Positions 1-9,762 of a stretch of 64,000 nucleotides of DNA are shown one piece after another. This stretch comes from Halobacillus sp. Marseille-Q1614. GTDB taxonomy: Bacteria; Bacillota; Bacilli; Bacillales; Halobacillaceae. The DNA is taken from positions 1,612,001-1,676,000 of the forward strand of contig NZ_CADDWH010000001.1 in the NCBI RefSeq assembly GCF_902809865.1. The letters are read 5' to 3'. Under the pieces are notes generated by a model, which searched no databases, was not told the origin of the DNA, and worked only from the letters and a program-made list of their open reading frames with translations. The translations under genes were made by a program, and so were the position numbers. Position 1 is the first letter of the stretch. Each line of letters begins with the position of its first letter.

Positions 1-2
1 GT

Positions 3-359
3 ATGAGCATTGTATTACAGCGTATTTATGAAAAAGATGAGCCCATTAGCGGAAATCGCATTTTAGTGGACCGAGTATGGCCGCGCGGCATATCCAAGGA
101 AAACGCACACCTTGATCAGTGGATGAAAGACATTGCCCCAAGCCCCAGCTTGCGCAAATGGTTTAATCATGACCCCGATAAGTTTGATGAATTTAAACAG
201 GCCTATAAGGATGAGATTCAACAGAACGATGAAAAGCTTTCTTTATTAAAAGAGCTGAAAAAGAAGTCAGATGGTGAACGCTTAATCCTGCTATATGGAG
301 CGAAAGATCAACAACACAATCATGCCGTTGTATTAAAAGAAATGTTAGAAAGCAGCTAA
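3..359 (+). CDS. DUF488 family protein, YeaO-like
   Basis: This 118-residue protein matches the YeaO/DUF488 family over its full length. Visible family hallmarks are the N-terminal ILVDRVWPRGI segment (residues 20-30), the SPSLRKWFNHDP region (47-58) and the LLYGAKDQQHNHAVVL segment near the C-terminus (96-111). The reaction catalysed by this family is not established, so no function is assigned. The ATG lies three bases into the window, so its ribosome binding site is outside; the start is accepted because it aligns with the usual family N-terminus. The gene converges on the DUF1028 gene and the two 3' ends overlap by four bases. Confidence 0.85.
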   Translation: MSIVLQRIYEKDEPISGNRILVDRVWPRGISKENAHLDQWMKDIAPSPSLRKWFNHDPDKFDEFKQAYKDEIQQNDEKLSLLKELKKKSDGERLILLYGAKDQQHNHAVVLKEMLESS

Positions 360-1225
360 GCTTTCTGCATTTGTTTTAAGAACTCGACGACTTTTAAATC
401 AATATAACCTTTCTTCTGCTCCCGTTCTTCAAAGTTTTCCGTGTGAAGGAAAGTCGTTACTGCTTCATGAAACTCCTGGTCAACGGGTTTCTCTGTTTTT
501 AAATAGCCGAGGCGATGCAGGTCGTAAATCACTTCGTGCTTAAGGTTTCCGGATAATTCAGTGACATCGTTTGGATCCGTTCCCCCAAAGTACAGCTGCT
601 GGAGCTGATAAATACGCTCGAGCTCCTGAATGGGTTCAGGGTGATCATCAACTCTTAAATCAACAAACACGTCACTCAGCCCGCTGTAGCCGCCTTTGTC
701 TTTTACGACGTAAAGAGCGGCAGACTGTTTACCCCGTTTATCACCGCCTGCTTCCTGGGCAGCTTTTAAGCCGTAAAGCAGCCGGTCAGAGAGGGAGCCT
801 TCACATGCTTCAAAAGCTCGGCCCATTTCAGTCACCGTTTCTTTATTCATTAGAATATTTCCCTGCGCTGCGTAATGCCTGCCCGTTATACCTCCTGCCC
901 AATCGTAGCAGCCTTCTCCGGTATAAGTAGCCGCCTGGCCGTTTGCGTCGACAATTCCTACCTGGCGATCGGCATAACCCTCATCTTCTTTTATAAGCCG
1001 GTCGACGGTTTCCTTAGCACTTAACCCCTGGCTTAAATATTTCAGTCCGTCCGGTCCATACGCCGGATTAGCGAAAGCCTGGGTAGCAACAGCTCCCACT
1101 CCTGCTTTCGCCCATGGCACGACAGACCCTACACCGAGAAACTTTGACTGTACCGCTACTCCAAGCTCTCCCGTTTTTGGGTCGGCTCCTACAATTGAAA
1201 AAGTAGCAATGATCTTCTTTTTCAT
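356..1225 (-). CDS. DUF1028 family protein (Ntn-hydrolase-like fold)
   Basis: The 289-residue product begins with the ATFSIVGADPKTGELGVAV block typical of DUF1028 proteins, followed by GVGAVATQAFANPAYGPDGL (residues 42-61) and an AAQGNILMN segment. DUF1028 proteins are grouped with the N-terminal-nucleophile hydrolase fold, but their substrates are unknown. The DUF1028 core occupies about residues 5-215, and an extra C-terminal helical region of about 70 residues follows, as in other Bacillaceae members. A GGGAGTGA ribosome binding site precedes the ATG. It lies 27 bases downstream of the phospholipase D-like gene on the same strand, so the two may be cotranscribed. Family assignment is firm; function is open. 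Confidence 0.85.
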   Translation of the reverse strand: MKKKIIATFSIVGADPKTGELGVAVQSKFLGVGSVVPWAKAGVGAVATQAFANPAYGPDGLKYLSQGLSAKETVDRLIKEDEGYADRQVGIVDANGQAATYTGEGCYDWAGGITGRHYAAQGNILMNKETVTEMGRAFEACEGSLSDRLLYGLKAAQEAGGDKRGKQSAALYVVKDKGGYSGLSDVFVDLRVDDHPEPIQELERIYQLQQLYFGGTDPNDVTELSGNLKHEVIYDLHRLGYLKTEKPVDQEFHEAVTTFLHTENFEEREQKKGYIDLKVVEFLKQMQKA

Positions 1226-1252
1226 ATCCCATTCACTCCCGTTTTATTGCTG

Positions 1253-2704
1253 CTAGTACGTCGTAAACCAGCTCCACTTCTGAAGATGATAAGTAATATA
1301 CCTCAGCGTCGTAAGCTGATCCTGATATTCTTCATAATCAGCCGTATAATGGCCGTCTTCATTGTTCCATATTCGTTTAAAATATTCGTCCACTTCCTGA
1401 AAAACTTCTTCATCGGCCGGTCCGCTGATTTTCAAATTAGACTCAAGATTTAAGTTAGACAAATTACGACGCGTAAAGTTCGCGGAGCCTGCGATAATCA
1501 TTCGGTCTTCACCGCTGTCGACATAGAGCATTTTAGTATGGTACTGCTCTTTATTAATGTCATACCATTTGATATTCATATTATCGTGGCCGAGCTTCTG
1601 AATTTCAGCAGCAACCGGCAAATTCGGCACTCCTGTTTTTTTGTTGCCAAATGCCATCGTATTAGGGTCCAGTATTATATTTACTTCCGTTCCCCGATCC
1701 GCTGCCTTATCTATTAAATCGATGATCTTCCGGTCCGCTAAGTAAAACATGCCGAGCCATATTGTATCCTCTTCTTTTACCTGCTCTAATTCATCGAGAA
1801 TGGCTTCGTAGATTTTCCCTTCTGTTAAATACTGAGTGTTTATAGGTCCTTCCTCTTCCTTAAACTGCTCAGGGTCATACGTCGGAAACTTGACGTCTTC
1901 TTTTGAATACTCGAGTACAGCCTTTTCCGCTATTAACAAATCTTCAAGAATTGGACCAGTCACTTTGAAGGCCACATTTTCATGGAAACTGCTCTCTTCA
2001 TGCGGGTTGCCTGTTGACACCATACCAGCATTCTCGGTCACTATTACTTTTCGGTGATTTGCTTTAATGTTCAGCAGTTTCAAGTAGGAACGAAGCGTGA
2101 CATCAGGTGCTTCACTGGCAAATGGATTAGGTATCCAGCCGTTATCACCTGTTCCCATCCAGCTGAAGAATACACGCCAAATGCTGGAGTATAAAGGGTT
2201 GGAATCTCTGAGCTGATTTAAGTCTGTCATGACGACATCGATGCCACTGTCTCTGAGCTTCTTAATTTCTTCTGGAACATAAGAGCCATATACCGTATTT
2301 ACCTGATCCGTAATAAAAAGCACTTCAAGGTCAGGATGTTTCTCCTTCTGTTCAATCAAACGATTCGTAAGCTCGGACGCCAATGGTACAAAATCCCGAT
2401 CTTCGCTTGTATAAGAATTAAATAAAAACATATCCAGCACGATAAATTCCTTAGCTTCTGAAATCATCTTAAACATTTCATCAAACGTCTCAAGCTCATT
2501 TACCGTTTGACCTGCTTCGTTTTCATACGTTAGATCTTTATAAAATTCGATATCATTAACGCTGTGAACTCTGCCTGCGAAATTGGTCCCCTCCGGAAGG
2601 CTTTTCCAGGAGGTATGATAAGCTATCACAAATGAAAGAGTGACAGCAATAACGAGCAATAACCAAAACCATTTTTTCCTATAAATATTCTTCAATTTTT
2701 TCAA
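1253..2704 (-). CDS. membrane-anchored phospholipase D-like protein
   Basis: The 483-residue protein has one N-terminal membrane segment (about residues 11-30) and two phospholipase D/cardiolipin synthase-like domains. The second HKD motif is canonical: H389, K391 and D396, followed by GSANFTRRNLSNLN. The first is H217, K219 with Glu at 224 where the family usually has Asp, followed by STGNPHE. The domain is probably extracytoplasmic and would act on phosphodiester bonds of lipids or similar substrates. The start is TTG, preceded by a GGGGGTG ribosome binding site; an ATG four bases upstream is out of frame. It lies about 100 bases downstream of the lactate/glycolate permease and upstream of the DUF1028 gene. 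Confidence 0.8.
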   Translation of the reverse strand: MKKLKNIYRKKWFWLLLVIAVTLSFVIAYHTSWKSLPEGTNFAGRVHSVNDIEFYKDLTYENEAGQTVNELETFDEMFKMISEAKEFIVLDMFLFNSYTSEDRDFVPLASELTNRLIEQKEKHPDLEVLFITDQVNTVYGSYVPEEIKKLRDSGIDVVMTDLNQLRDSNPLYSSIWRVFFSWMGTGDNGWIPNPFASEAPDVTLRSYLKLLNIKANHRKVIVTENAGMVSTGNPHEESSFHENVAFKVTGPILEDLLIAEKAVLEYSKEDVKFPTYDPEQFKEEEGPINTQYLTEGKIYEAILDELEQVKEEDTIWLGMFYLADRKIIDLIDKAADRGTEVNIILDPNTMAFGNKKTGVPNLPVAAEIQKLGHDNMNIKWYDINKEQYHTKMLYVDSGEDRMIIAGSANFTRRNLSNLNLESNLKISGPADEEVFQEVDEYFKRIWNNEDGHYTADYEEYQDQLTTLRYITYHLQKWSWFTTY

Positions 2705-2809
2705 CCATGCACCCCCGCTCTCTCATCCATTATAAAGAAGCGGATAGAAAAAAACACCTACAACCCTAGACAATGCCTACGATTGTAAGTGCGTATAAGG
2801 TGAAACATA

Positions 2810-4600
2810 CTATTTTGCCGATTTGTAGCGTCTTTCTTTCCCGATTGGTTCAAGTGTCAATCTGCGATTGTTTGAAGCAATCATATATACGGCAAACGTG
2901 CTGATAATAGCGACGATGATAGTTCCGATATTAAAGATACCTTTCTCGGCTGTCCATACGATCGAGTAGCCTAAGCCGCCGGCAAAGGTCGCATAGTAAA
3001 GAAAAGGCAGAATCGTTTTACGAATGATATCTCCTTCTTTTCCAACTAACCCTACGACCGCACAAGCCGCTACAACATTATGCACACATATCATATTTCC
3101 TGCTGCTCCACCGACAGCCTGAAGAGCTACAATCCAGTTCGCACTGACGCCGATTTGGGATCCGACATTGTACTGAAACAAGGAGAACATCATGTTACTG
3201 ACGGTATTACTTCCGGCTATAAATGCTCCAAGACCGCCTACAAAAGAGGAGAACAATGGCCAGAGGTCTCCTGTTAAGTTTGCAACTCCTGTAGCCAGCT
3301 CCATCGGCATGCTCCCATATCCGGCAGTGCCCCCTCCAGAGTTCAAAAACACTTGGACCATTGGCACAGTAAAGATTAAAGCGGCCGACGCCGGAATCAT
3401 TGTTTTCGCGGAATGAGCCCAGGCACTTTTTAATGATTGGACACTCATTTGGTGAATAACAAACGTAATGAGAGCTACAAGTATAAATACAGAACCCGGT
3501 GAATAAAGAGGCTGGAAGCTTGCTGTGATCTCTGTACCAAATATATTGGCCATCTCTATAGTCCAGGCTTGCACCCAATCCAAAAATGGTAACGCTTTCA
3601 ATCTGGTTAATACTAAAAATAATCCCACTAATAAATATGGAGTCCAGGCTCGCACCATCGACATATGACCGCTTTTATGAGCCACATCTTTGATTTCAAT
3701 TTTACCTGTCCACGATGGATCCCAGTTTGATTTTTCTTCAAAATCCCAAGCCTGTTCTTTTGGCGGCATTAAGAAGCCTTTTTTTGCTGCCGGCACGACA
3801 ATGGCAAGTCCTGCCAGGCCGCCGATCATAGATGGGAATTCCGGTCCGAGCAAATTCGCAACAATTACATAAGGAATCGTCATCGCAAGAGCTGCAAACA
3901 ACGCGAACTTCCAAACTTGAAGTCCTTCACTAAAGGATTTATTTTTACCGAAGAATCTTGTCATCAGCGCTACCACAAACAGCGGAACGAGAGTACCTAC
4001 GATTGCATGAATAATTGCAACATTCCCGGCAATTGTTGTAGTAAGTGCTAAAAAGTTATCAGTGATCGATGCATCGGCTGACAGCCCTGTCTGTACTCCC
4101 ACGAGCATTGGTGTTCCTACGGCCCCGAACGAAACGGGAGTACTTTGAATAACCATTCCAGCCACAACGGCAGCCATCGCAGGAAATCCTAAACCGACTA
4201 AAAGCGGGACGGCTACAGCAGCAGGCGTTCCAAAGCCAGCGGAACCTTCAATGAATGAACCGAATAACCAGGCAACTATAATAACCTGAATTCTTCTGTC
4301 TGGTGATATGCCAATAAAACCTTCGCGGATTGTTTTGATTCCGCCGCTCTCCTGCAGAGTATTTAACAGCAGGATCGCCCCAAATATAATGTAGAGCAGC
4401 GTAGCCGCCACAACTAATCCGTTAACGGAAGCAGCCGCGACTGTTGCGCCTGGAATCTGCCAGACAAAGAGTGCCAGCAGAACAGCGACTATGTAAGAAA
4501 TCGGCATAGCTTTACTCGCTGGCCACCTGAGTCCAACAAGAAAAATTCCAACAGCAACAATCGGCATTAACGACAATATTGCTAAGGTTCCAGTATTCAT
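2810..4600 (-). CDS. lctP: L-lactate/glycolate permease, LctP family
   Basis: This 596-residue, strongly hydrophobic protein has 13 or more predicted membrane segments and the LctP/LldP/GlcA family signatures, such as [19 protein letters not shown] (about residues 114-132) and the C-terminal [14 protein letters not shown] and [12 protein letters not shown] blocks. The family imports lactate and glycolate with protons. As the last gene of a glycolate oxidase cluster it most likely plays the part of GlcA, the glycolate permease, although lactate is also plausible. A GGAGGGTG ribosome binding site precedes the ATG. The gene follows the fumarylacetoacetase-family gene after a 90-base gap filled by GGTACC repeats. 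Confidence 0.9.
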   Translation of the reverse strand: MNTGTLAILSLMPIVAVGIFLVGLRWPASKAMPISYIVAVLLALFVWQIPGATVAAASVNGLVVAATLLYIIFGAILLLNTLQESGGIKTIREGFIGISPDRRIQVIIVAWLFGSFIEGSAGFGTPAAVAVPLLVGLGFPAMAAVVAGMVIQSTPVSFGAVGTPMLVGVQTGLSADASITDNFLALTTTIAGNVAIIHAIVGTLVPLFVVALMTRFFGKNKSFSEGLQVWKFALFAALAMTIPYVIVANLLGPEFPSMIGGLAGLAIVVPAAKKGFLMPPKEQAWDFEEKSNWDPSWTGKIEIKDVAHKSGHMSMVRAWTPYLLVGLFLVLTRLKALPFLDWVQAWTIEMANIFGTEITASFQPLYSPGSVFILVALITFVIHQMSVQSLKSAWAHSAKTMIPASAALIFTVPMVQVFLNSGGGTAGYGSMPMELATGVANLTGDLWPLFSSFVGGLGAFIAGSNTVSNMMFSLFQYNVGSQIGVSANWIVALQAVGGAAGNMICVHNVVAACAVVGLVGKEGDIIRKTILPFLYYATFAGGLGYSIVWTAEKGIFNIGTIIVAIISTFAVYMIASNNRRLTLEPIGKERRYKSAK

Positions 4601-4621
4601 TTTTCACCCTCCATTTTTGTT

Positions 4622-4690
4622 TGGTACCAGGTACCGACAGACAGTCATATGGTACCCGGTACCGATACTAATAGGTACCTGTCACCTGGA
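4622..4690. repeat. cluster of GGTACC-containing short repeats, REP-like
   Basis: Five GGTACC hexamers occur within about 55 bases, in pairs (GGTACCAGGTACC, GGTACCCGGTACC) and as GGTACCTGTCACC at the end. The pairs are able to fold into small hairpins. The last unit resembles the GGTGCCTGTCACC-type repeats I recall from Bacillaceae genomes; that link is from memory. The cluster fills the gap between two genes of one apparent operon and ends directly at the stop codon of the upstream gene. Confidence 0.6.
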
Positions 4691-5473
4691 TCAATCACTG
4701 CCTGGTACAGCTACAGAAGTCTTCACCAGCTTATTCCTCAGCGTCCCAATTTCATCAATTTTACATTCCACCACATCCTTTTTTTGAACAAAATGGGCAC
4801 CCAGCGGACTTCCAGTTAGAATACAGTCTCCAGGTTTTAAGGTCATCACTTTGGATAAATAGGAAATCATCTCGGCTAATGGTACGATCATTAGAGAAGT
4901 CGGGCTGTTCTGTTTCTCTTCGTCATTTATATTTGCTTTTACGGAAATCTGAGAAGGATCGAGTTCTGTTTCAATACACGGGCCGATCGGCGTAAACGTA
5001 TCAAAGGATTTCCCTAACGTCCAATGTCCGTCTTCATGGAAAAACTGAGGAGCGGTAATATCGTTCCCGATCGTATAACCAAACACATAATCGAGCACAT
5101 TTTCTTTCTCTACATTCCTCATCTCTTTCCCTATGACCACCGCAAGCTCCGATTCAAACTTCACTTCATCAATCAAGTCAGGGATCTGAACGTCGGCTTC
5201 CGGACCGACTACCGAAGAAGAAGGTTTAAAGAAGAAAACCGGGAGCTCGGGAAGCTTTTCTGGAAGCTCTTCCTCACTGCCTACATAGTTCGCTCCAATT
5301 CCAATCACTTTACTCGGTTCGATAGGAGCCAGCAGCTTTGCCTGATTTTCGGGAACGATTTCGCCCGTATACTCCCATTCATTAAAGATATCTCCGGCGA
5401 TGATGTGAATTCCTTCCTGGCTTAGTTCTCCGTAGTAAGTCGTATTTTCATAGATAAAGCGTACAAGTTTCAT
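4691..5473 (-). CDS. fumarylacetoacetate hydrolase family protein
   Basis: The 260-residue protein belongs to the FAH family. The metal-binding acids are visible in FESELAVVIGK (E residues near 106 and 108) and GNDITA (D near 138), and the C-terminal VMTLKPGDCILTGSPLG block is typical. Members hydrolyse or decarboxylate beta-diketo acids or act as hydratases, so the exact reaction cannot be read from sequence. It is embedded between glcD and the permease, 15 bases after glcD, suggesting a role in handling a carboxylic acid related to glycolate catabolism. The ATG has an AGGAGGA ribosome binding site. Confidence 0.85.
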   Translation of the reverse strand: MKLVRFIYENTTYYGELSQEGIHIIAGDIFNEWEYTGEIVPENQAKLLAPIEPSKVIGIGANYVGSEEELPEKLPELPVFFFKPSSSVVGPEADVQIPDLIDEVKFESELAVVIGKEMRNVEKENVLDYVFGYTIGNDITAPQFFHEDGHWTLGKSFDTFTPIGPCIETELDPSQISVKANINDEEKQNSPTSLMIVPLAEMISYLSKVMTLKPGDCILTGSPLGAHFVQKKDVVECKIDEIGTLRNKLVKTSVAVPGSD

Positions 5474-5488
5474 AGTAAATCCTCCTCA

Positions 5489-6952
5489 TCATTTTACAGC
5501 CACAGTGTCCTTAACTATTTTCTTAACGTCCATACAGCGGCTTGGTGTTGGGAAAAGTTTGCCTTTATTTAAAAGATCATCCGGGTTAAAAACGTCTCTT
5601 ACCTGTGTCTGGGCATCGAGCTCTTCATCAGTGAAAATGAAGCGCATTTCTTCTTTTTTCTCGATACCAACTCCATGCTCTCCTGTAATTGAGCCGCCCA
5701 CATCTGCGCAGGCTTTTAAACAAGCGGTACCGGCTTCCAGCGCTTTTTCCGTCTCTCCGGGTATCCGGGAATCAAATAAAATCAGCGGGTGGAGGTTTCC
5801 GTCACCTGCGTGAAAAATATTCGCGATTCTTAAACCAGATTCTTTACTGATCACGGAAATTTGTTCAAGTACTTCAGGCAGACGACTCCTCGGAATCACA
5901 CCGTCCTGTACGAGATAATCAGGCGATATTGCCCCCATAGCCCCAAATCCGGTTTTACGGTTGGCCCACCACTTGCCTCTTTCTTCCTCGCTCTGAGCAA
6001 CTTTGACTTCTCTTACATTCCTGGCTTTGCAGACAGTCAGGATCTGCTCAATTTGTTCATCAATGCCGGCCATAATGCCGTCGACTTCAATCAACAGCAG
6101 CGCTTCAATATCTCTTGGGTGCCCGACTGGAAAAGCTCCGGCTTCAACCCCCTCAATCGCTGTTTTATCCATCATTTCAAGTGCTGCAGGGACAATGCCG
6201 GCAGATATGATGCCTGAAACCGCCTGGCTCCCTTCTTCCACATTGTCAAAATAGGCGAGCACCGTCTGTTTGCCTTCTGGGTTTTTTAAAATTCTTACGG
6301 TGATTTTTGTGACGATTCCAAGTGTTCCTTCAGAACCGGTCAATAGCCCCATCAAATCATACCCAGGGGCATCCGGCACTCCGCCTTCACTAATTTCGAT
6401 TATTTCTCCGTTTGGCAGAACAACTTCAAGGCCAAGAATGTGGTTGGTCGTCACTCCGTATTTCAGACAGTGGGCACCTCCTGCATTCTCCGCAACATTG
6501 CCCCCAATCGTACACACATACTGGCTGGAAGGGTCAGGTGCATAATAGTAACCCTTGTCCGCAATCGAATTTGTCAGTTTTAGATTTACGAAACCTGGCT
6601 GAACAACGGCCTGCCGGTTTTCAAAGTCAACACTGAGCAGATTCCTCATCTTGCTTAAGCTGATAATTACTTCTTCATTTAGCGGAATGGCACCACCGCT
6701 TAAGCCTGTGCCGGCTCCGCGTGCAAGGAAGGGAATATGATGATTGGCACAATACCTGACAATGTCCGCCACTTCGTCTGTATTTTTTGGAAAAACAACG
6801 GCTCTTGGCAATGCTTTATGGACCGTGAACCCATCTGAATCATAGGAAACGAGATCTTCTTTCTCAAAAAGAATCTCTTTATCTCCTACAATTTCAGCCA
6901 GACGCTTAATATGAACATCTTTATATATCTGCTTCTTCTTTTTGCCAAACAA
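5489..6952 (-). CDS. glcD: glycolate oxidase subunit GlcD (FAD-linked)
   Basis: The 487-residue protein has an N-terminal FAD_binding_4 domain (about residues 45-225) with ARGAGTGLSGGAIPL and GGNVAENAGGAHCLKYG, and a FAD-oxidase C-terminal domain with IFHAGDGNLHPLI and GGSITGEHGVGIEKK. These are hallmarks of GlcD, the catalytic subunit that oxidises glycolate to glyoxylate, also shared by D-lactate dehydrogenases. Presence of glcE and glcF immediately upstream supports glycolate oxidase. Translation probably starts at TTG 6952, seven bases after AAGGGTG, which also contains the stop codon of glcF; the two genes are translationally close. Confidence 0.92.
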   Translation of the reverse strand: MFGKKKKQIYKDVHIKRLAEIVGDKEILFEKEDLVSYDSDGFTVHKALPRAVVFPKNTDEVADIVRYCANHHIPFLARGAGTGLSGGAIPLNEEVIISLSKMRNLLSVDFENRQAVVQPGFVNLKLTNSIADKGYYYAPDPSSQYVCTIGGNVAENAGGAHCLKYGVTTNHILGLEVVLPNGEIIEISEGGVPDAPGYDLMGLLTGSEGTLGIVTKITVRILKNPEGKQTVLAYFDNVEEGSQAVSGIISAGIVPAALEMMDKTAIEGVEAGAFPVGHPRDIEALLLIEVDGIMAGIDEQIEQILTVCKARNVREVKVAQSEEERGKWWANRKTGFGAMGAISPDYLVQDGVIPRSRLPEVLEQISVISKESGLRIANIFHAGDGNLHPLILFDSRIPGETEKALEAGTACLKACADVGGSITGEHGVGIEKKEEMRFIFTDEELDAQTQVRDVFNPDDLLNKGKLFPTPSRCMDVKKIVKDTVAVK

Positions 6953-6958
6953 GTGCGA

Positions 6959-8350
6959 TCACCCTTTATGAGTAGTTAATTCCTTCTGCTTATCCCGCTC
7001 GACCTGCTGATCTTTCTGATACGCCCAGTCAAGAAGCTGGACGGTGTGCACGACTTCGCTTCGTCTGCCAAATTTCTGGACACCCATCGCCATTTGGAGC
7101 ATACATCCCGGGTTGCCCATCGAAATCATTTCCACTTCCTCAGGGACGTTCTCCATTTTCCTATCTAAAACCGCATCGGCCATTTCCGGATTCGTAATGT
7201 TATAGACTCCCGCACTTCCGCAGCAAGTATCTGCATTCATCATCTCCTGGTACTCAACACCCGGTATGTCCTGTAGCAGCTGGCGAGGTTCGTGGCGGAC
7301 GCCCTGCCCATGGACCAGGTGGCAGGCATCATGATAGGTTATTTTTTTATTAATAGCACTTTTCGGCTTTTCATAGCCTGTGTCATACAAATATTTAGAA
7401 ATGTCTTCTACTTTTTCAGAGAACCTTTCCGCTCTTTCTTTCCACTCTGGGTCGTCCTTGAACAATTCCGGATATTCCTTTAAGGCACAGCCGCAACCTG
7501 CCGCATTTACGATCACTTTGCCTGAGTCTTCAAAAGCTTCGATGTTCTGCTTAGCGAGCTTTCTACCCGTGTCCCTATCCCCGGCGTGAACATGCAGTGC
7601 GCCGCAGCAGGTCTGATTCTTAGGAACCTCTACATCATTGTCGTTGTGTGTCAGAACATTGATCGTCGACTCATTTATATCACTGAACATAATGTCCATA
7701 ATACAGCCAGTCAGCATGGAAACTTTTGCTTTTGGAGCCCCTTTGGCCGGTATGAGATTGACATTTTTATATTTTTTTTGAACGGACTGTTTCACTTCGG
7801 GCATGATGGCTTCCATATTTGCTAAATGAGAAGGCATGACGCGAAGCGCACCTGTTTTGCGTACTACTGATTGAAGTCCGCTCTTTTGATAGATTTTTAA
7901 TAGATTACTGACTGTATTCATTCGTTTTGGGTGAGGGAATAAATCTTTTAAGAAAAAGCTGCTCACCGATGCCTTCCATCCTTTTAAAGGAACAGCCTGG
8001 CGGACCTGTCCGCGAGCTTCTTCAATAAGGCCGCCTACATCCACATTAGCCGGGCATGCAGTTGTACAGGCTCTGCAGTCAAGGCATTGAAACACAGGGT
8101 CTGCGAACTGTTCATTTACGCTGATTTTCCCTTCAGCAACTGATTTAATTAGGTGGACACGGCCTCGCGGTGAATGTTGTTCCTGCCCCGTCTCTAAATA
8201 AGTGGGACAGGCTTCCAGACACATCCCGCAATGGACGCAGTCTGCCCACTTGTGGGGATCGGGATGATCTTTCAAAAGATAATTGGTTAAATTATTGGAC
8301 GAACATGGCGGATCTGTTTTTTCTAGCACACTTGTGCCGCTGTGTTCCAT
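6959..8350 (-). CDS. glcF: glycolate oxidase iron-sulfur subunit GlcF
   Basis: The 463-residue protein carries two 4Fe-4S ferredoxin motifs (C38-C41-C44-C48 and C89-C92-C95-C99, the latter two cysteines each followed by Pro) and two CCG-type domains (CCGALHVHAG and CCGSAGVYN) typical of GlcF and related heterodisulfide reductase-like subunits. It passes electrons from the GlcD/GlcE flavin subunits toward the respiratory chain. The ATG directly abuts the glcE stop codon and its AGGAGG lies inside the last glcE codons, a sign of translational coupling. Confidence 0.93.
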   Translation of the reverse strand: MEHSGTSVLEKTDPPCSSNNLTNYLLKDHPDPHKWADCVHCGMCLEACPTYLETGQEQHSPRGRVHLIKSVAEGKISVNEQFADPVFQCLDCRACTTACPANVDVGGLIEEARGQVRQAVPLKGWKASVSSFFLKDLFPHPKRMNTVSNLLKIYQKSGLQSVVRKTGALRVMPSHLANMEAIMPEVKQSVQKKYKNVNLIPAKGAPKAKVSMLTGCIMDIMFSDINESTINVLTHNDNDVEVPKNQTCCGALHVHAGDRDTGRKLAKQNIEAFEDSGKVIVNAAGCGCALKEYPELFKDDPEWKERAERFSEKVEDISKYLYDTGYEKPKSAINKKITYHDACHLVHGQGVRHEPRQLLQDIPGVEYQEMMNADTCCGSAGVYNITNPEMADAVLDRKMENVPEEVEMISMGNPGCMLQMAMGVQKFGRRSEVVHTVQLLDWAYQKDQQVERDKQKELTTHKG

Positions 8351-9652
8351 CTAAATACCTCCTACGAATCTTTGATGATTCAGCGTGTTGTTTGAATCTA
8401 CCTTTTTCTTAATATCTTTTAATAGAAAGAAATAAGCAGGCTGCGGCCCCCATACATCGACTTCTTTTCTCCATTCATAAGGCAGGTGCTTTGCAACGGC
8501 GTATCCCTTCCTCATCTCTGCCTGATCGCGAAGCTTACCAATAGCAGAAATGATCTCGCTTTTTTTGCCGGTTAGGATGGCGTAAGTAATGCCATGGCCC
8601 ATCCCCCCGTGGATTTCAATGTTTATCGGGCTGTTTGCCTGAAGGGCTTCAGCTTCACGTATGATTTCAAATACATCCATGTTTTTTGTACTGATTTTTA
8701 AGACGGCCTGAGTCTCTTCTGTCTCTGGATGAGCCAGGCTGTTTGGGGAAGCCTTAGAAAAGCGGCGCCAGAACAATTCGGCTTCACTTTCGTTTAAAAT
8801 TTGGGCCGTCGTTCCTTCCGGCTTGTTGGATTCTATCCATTTCGCCTGATGACGGACGGAGTTTTCGACGTCCTCTAATCCGATCAGCAGGTGATAGTTC
8901 TCTTTATTTAGCAATCGCTTTGAAAGGGAGGGGTTTAAAAGTTCAAGTGTGACAGGTTCCATTAAGGAATCTTGTATTTTCACCGCAAACGTCTGTACAT
9001 CCTTTAAATTCTCATTTGGTACGGAAATCTTTACGAGACTCTCGCACTTCGGTATAGGGCGCAGCTTCATCGTAATTTCCGTAATAACCCCTAACGTTCC
9101 CATCGAGCCGATAAATAACTTATTCATGTCATAACCGGCGACATTTTTTACAACCTTTCCACCTGTGCGGATGATCGTACCATCGGGATAAGCTACTCTT
9201 AGTCCGATGACAAGGTCTCTCGCTGATCCGTATTTCATACGTTTTGGACCGCTTTCATTAGATGCAATAATACCGCCGATTGTAGCCTGCTCCGGCCAGC
9301 TTGGGTCGAGCGATACCATCTGGCTGAATTCTTTCAGGAATTCCTGGAGCTCTTTGACCGTAGTTCCCGGCCTTACAGTGACGGTCATATCTCCCGGTGT
9401 ATGTTCGACAATCCCTTTATAATCAGCAAGCGAAAGAACGATATCATAATCGTTTCTTAAACCTCCATATCCTCGCTTTGTCCCGCCGGAAAGGATGGTT
9501 ACTTTTTTCCCTTCCTGATTAGCATGCTGAAGAAGCTCGGAAATTTCAGATTCGCTCACAGGGGAATGTACGGCAGCTCCATTATTTCCGTACATATCGT
9601 TAGAAATCGCTGATTCTAACTGTGAAGATTTCAAGACATTCTTTGTTTCCAT
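8351..9652 (-). CDS. glcE: glycolate oxidase subunit GlcE (FAD-binding)
   Basis: The protein has a FAD_binding_4 domain with SGGTKRGYGG, a PGTTVKELQEFL segment and GGKVVKNVAGYDMNKLFIGSM, as in GlcE. The open frame extends to a TTG at 9766, but the ATG at 9652 is chosen: it is preceded by AGAGGG at a usable distance and the extra 38 residues upstream look non-coding. This gives 433 residues, close to other Gram-positive GlcE proteins. It heads the glcEFD group on the minus strand, downstream of the terminator behind malate synthase G. No strong core promoter was seen in the 260 bases upstream. Confidence 0.88.
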   Translation of the reverse strand: METKNVLKSSQLESAISNDMYGNNGAAVHSPVSESEISELLQHANQEGKKVTILSGGTKRGYGGLRNDYDIVLSLADYKGIVEHTPGDMTVTVRPGTTVKELQEFLKEFSQMVSLDPSWPEQATIGGIIASNESGPKRMKYGSARDLVIGLRVAYPDGTIIRTGGKVVKNVAGYDMNKLFIGSMGTLGVITEITMKLRPIPKCESLVKISVPNENLKDVQTFAVKIQDSLMEPVTLELLNPSLSKRLLNKENYHLLIGLEDVENSVRHQAKWIESNKPEGTTAQILNESEAELFWRRFSKASPNSLAHPETEETQAVLKISTKNMDVFEIIREAEALQANSPINIEIHGGMGHGITYAILTGKKSEIISAIGKLRDQAEMRKGYAVAKHLPYEWRKEVDVWGPQPAYFFLLKDIKKKVDSNNTLNHQRFVGGI

Positions 9653-9762
9653 CGATTTTACACCCTCTTTTGATTTGGATCTGTTAACTCTTTCATCGAA
9701 TTTAGCTGTTGATCGTTCAGGGAGCCCCTCCCTTTCCTCGGCCCCGCACGATGTGGGGGCGT

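Noticed and set aside
3207-3578. Minus-strand frame of 123 codons inside the permease gene
   Set aside because: It lies wholly within the lctP gene, whose own frame has full family similarity.
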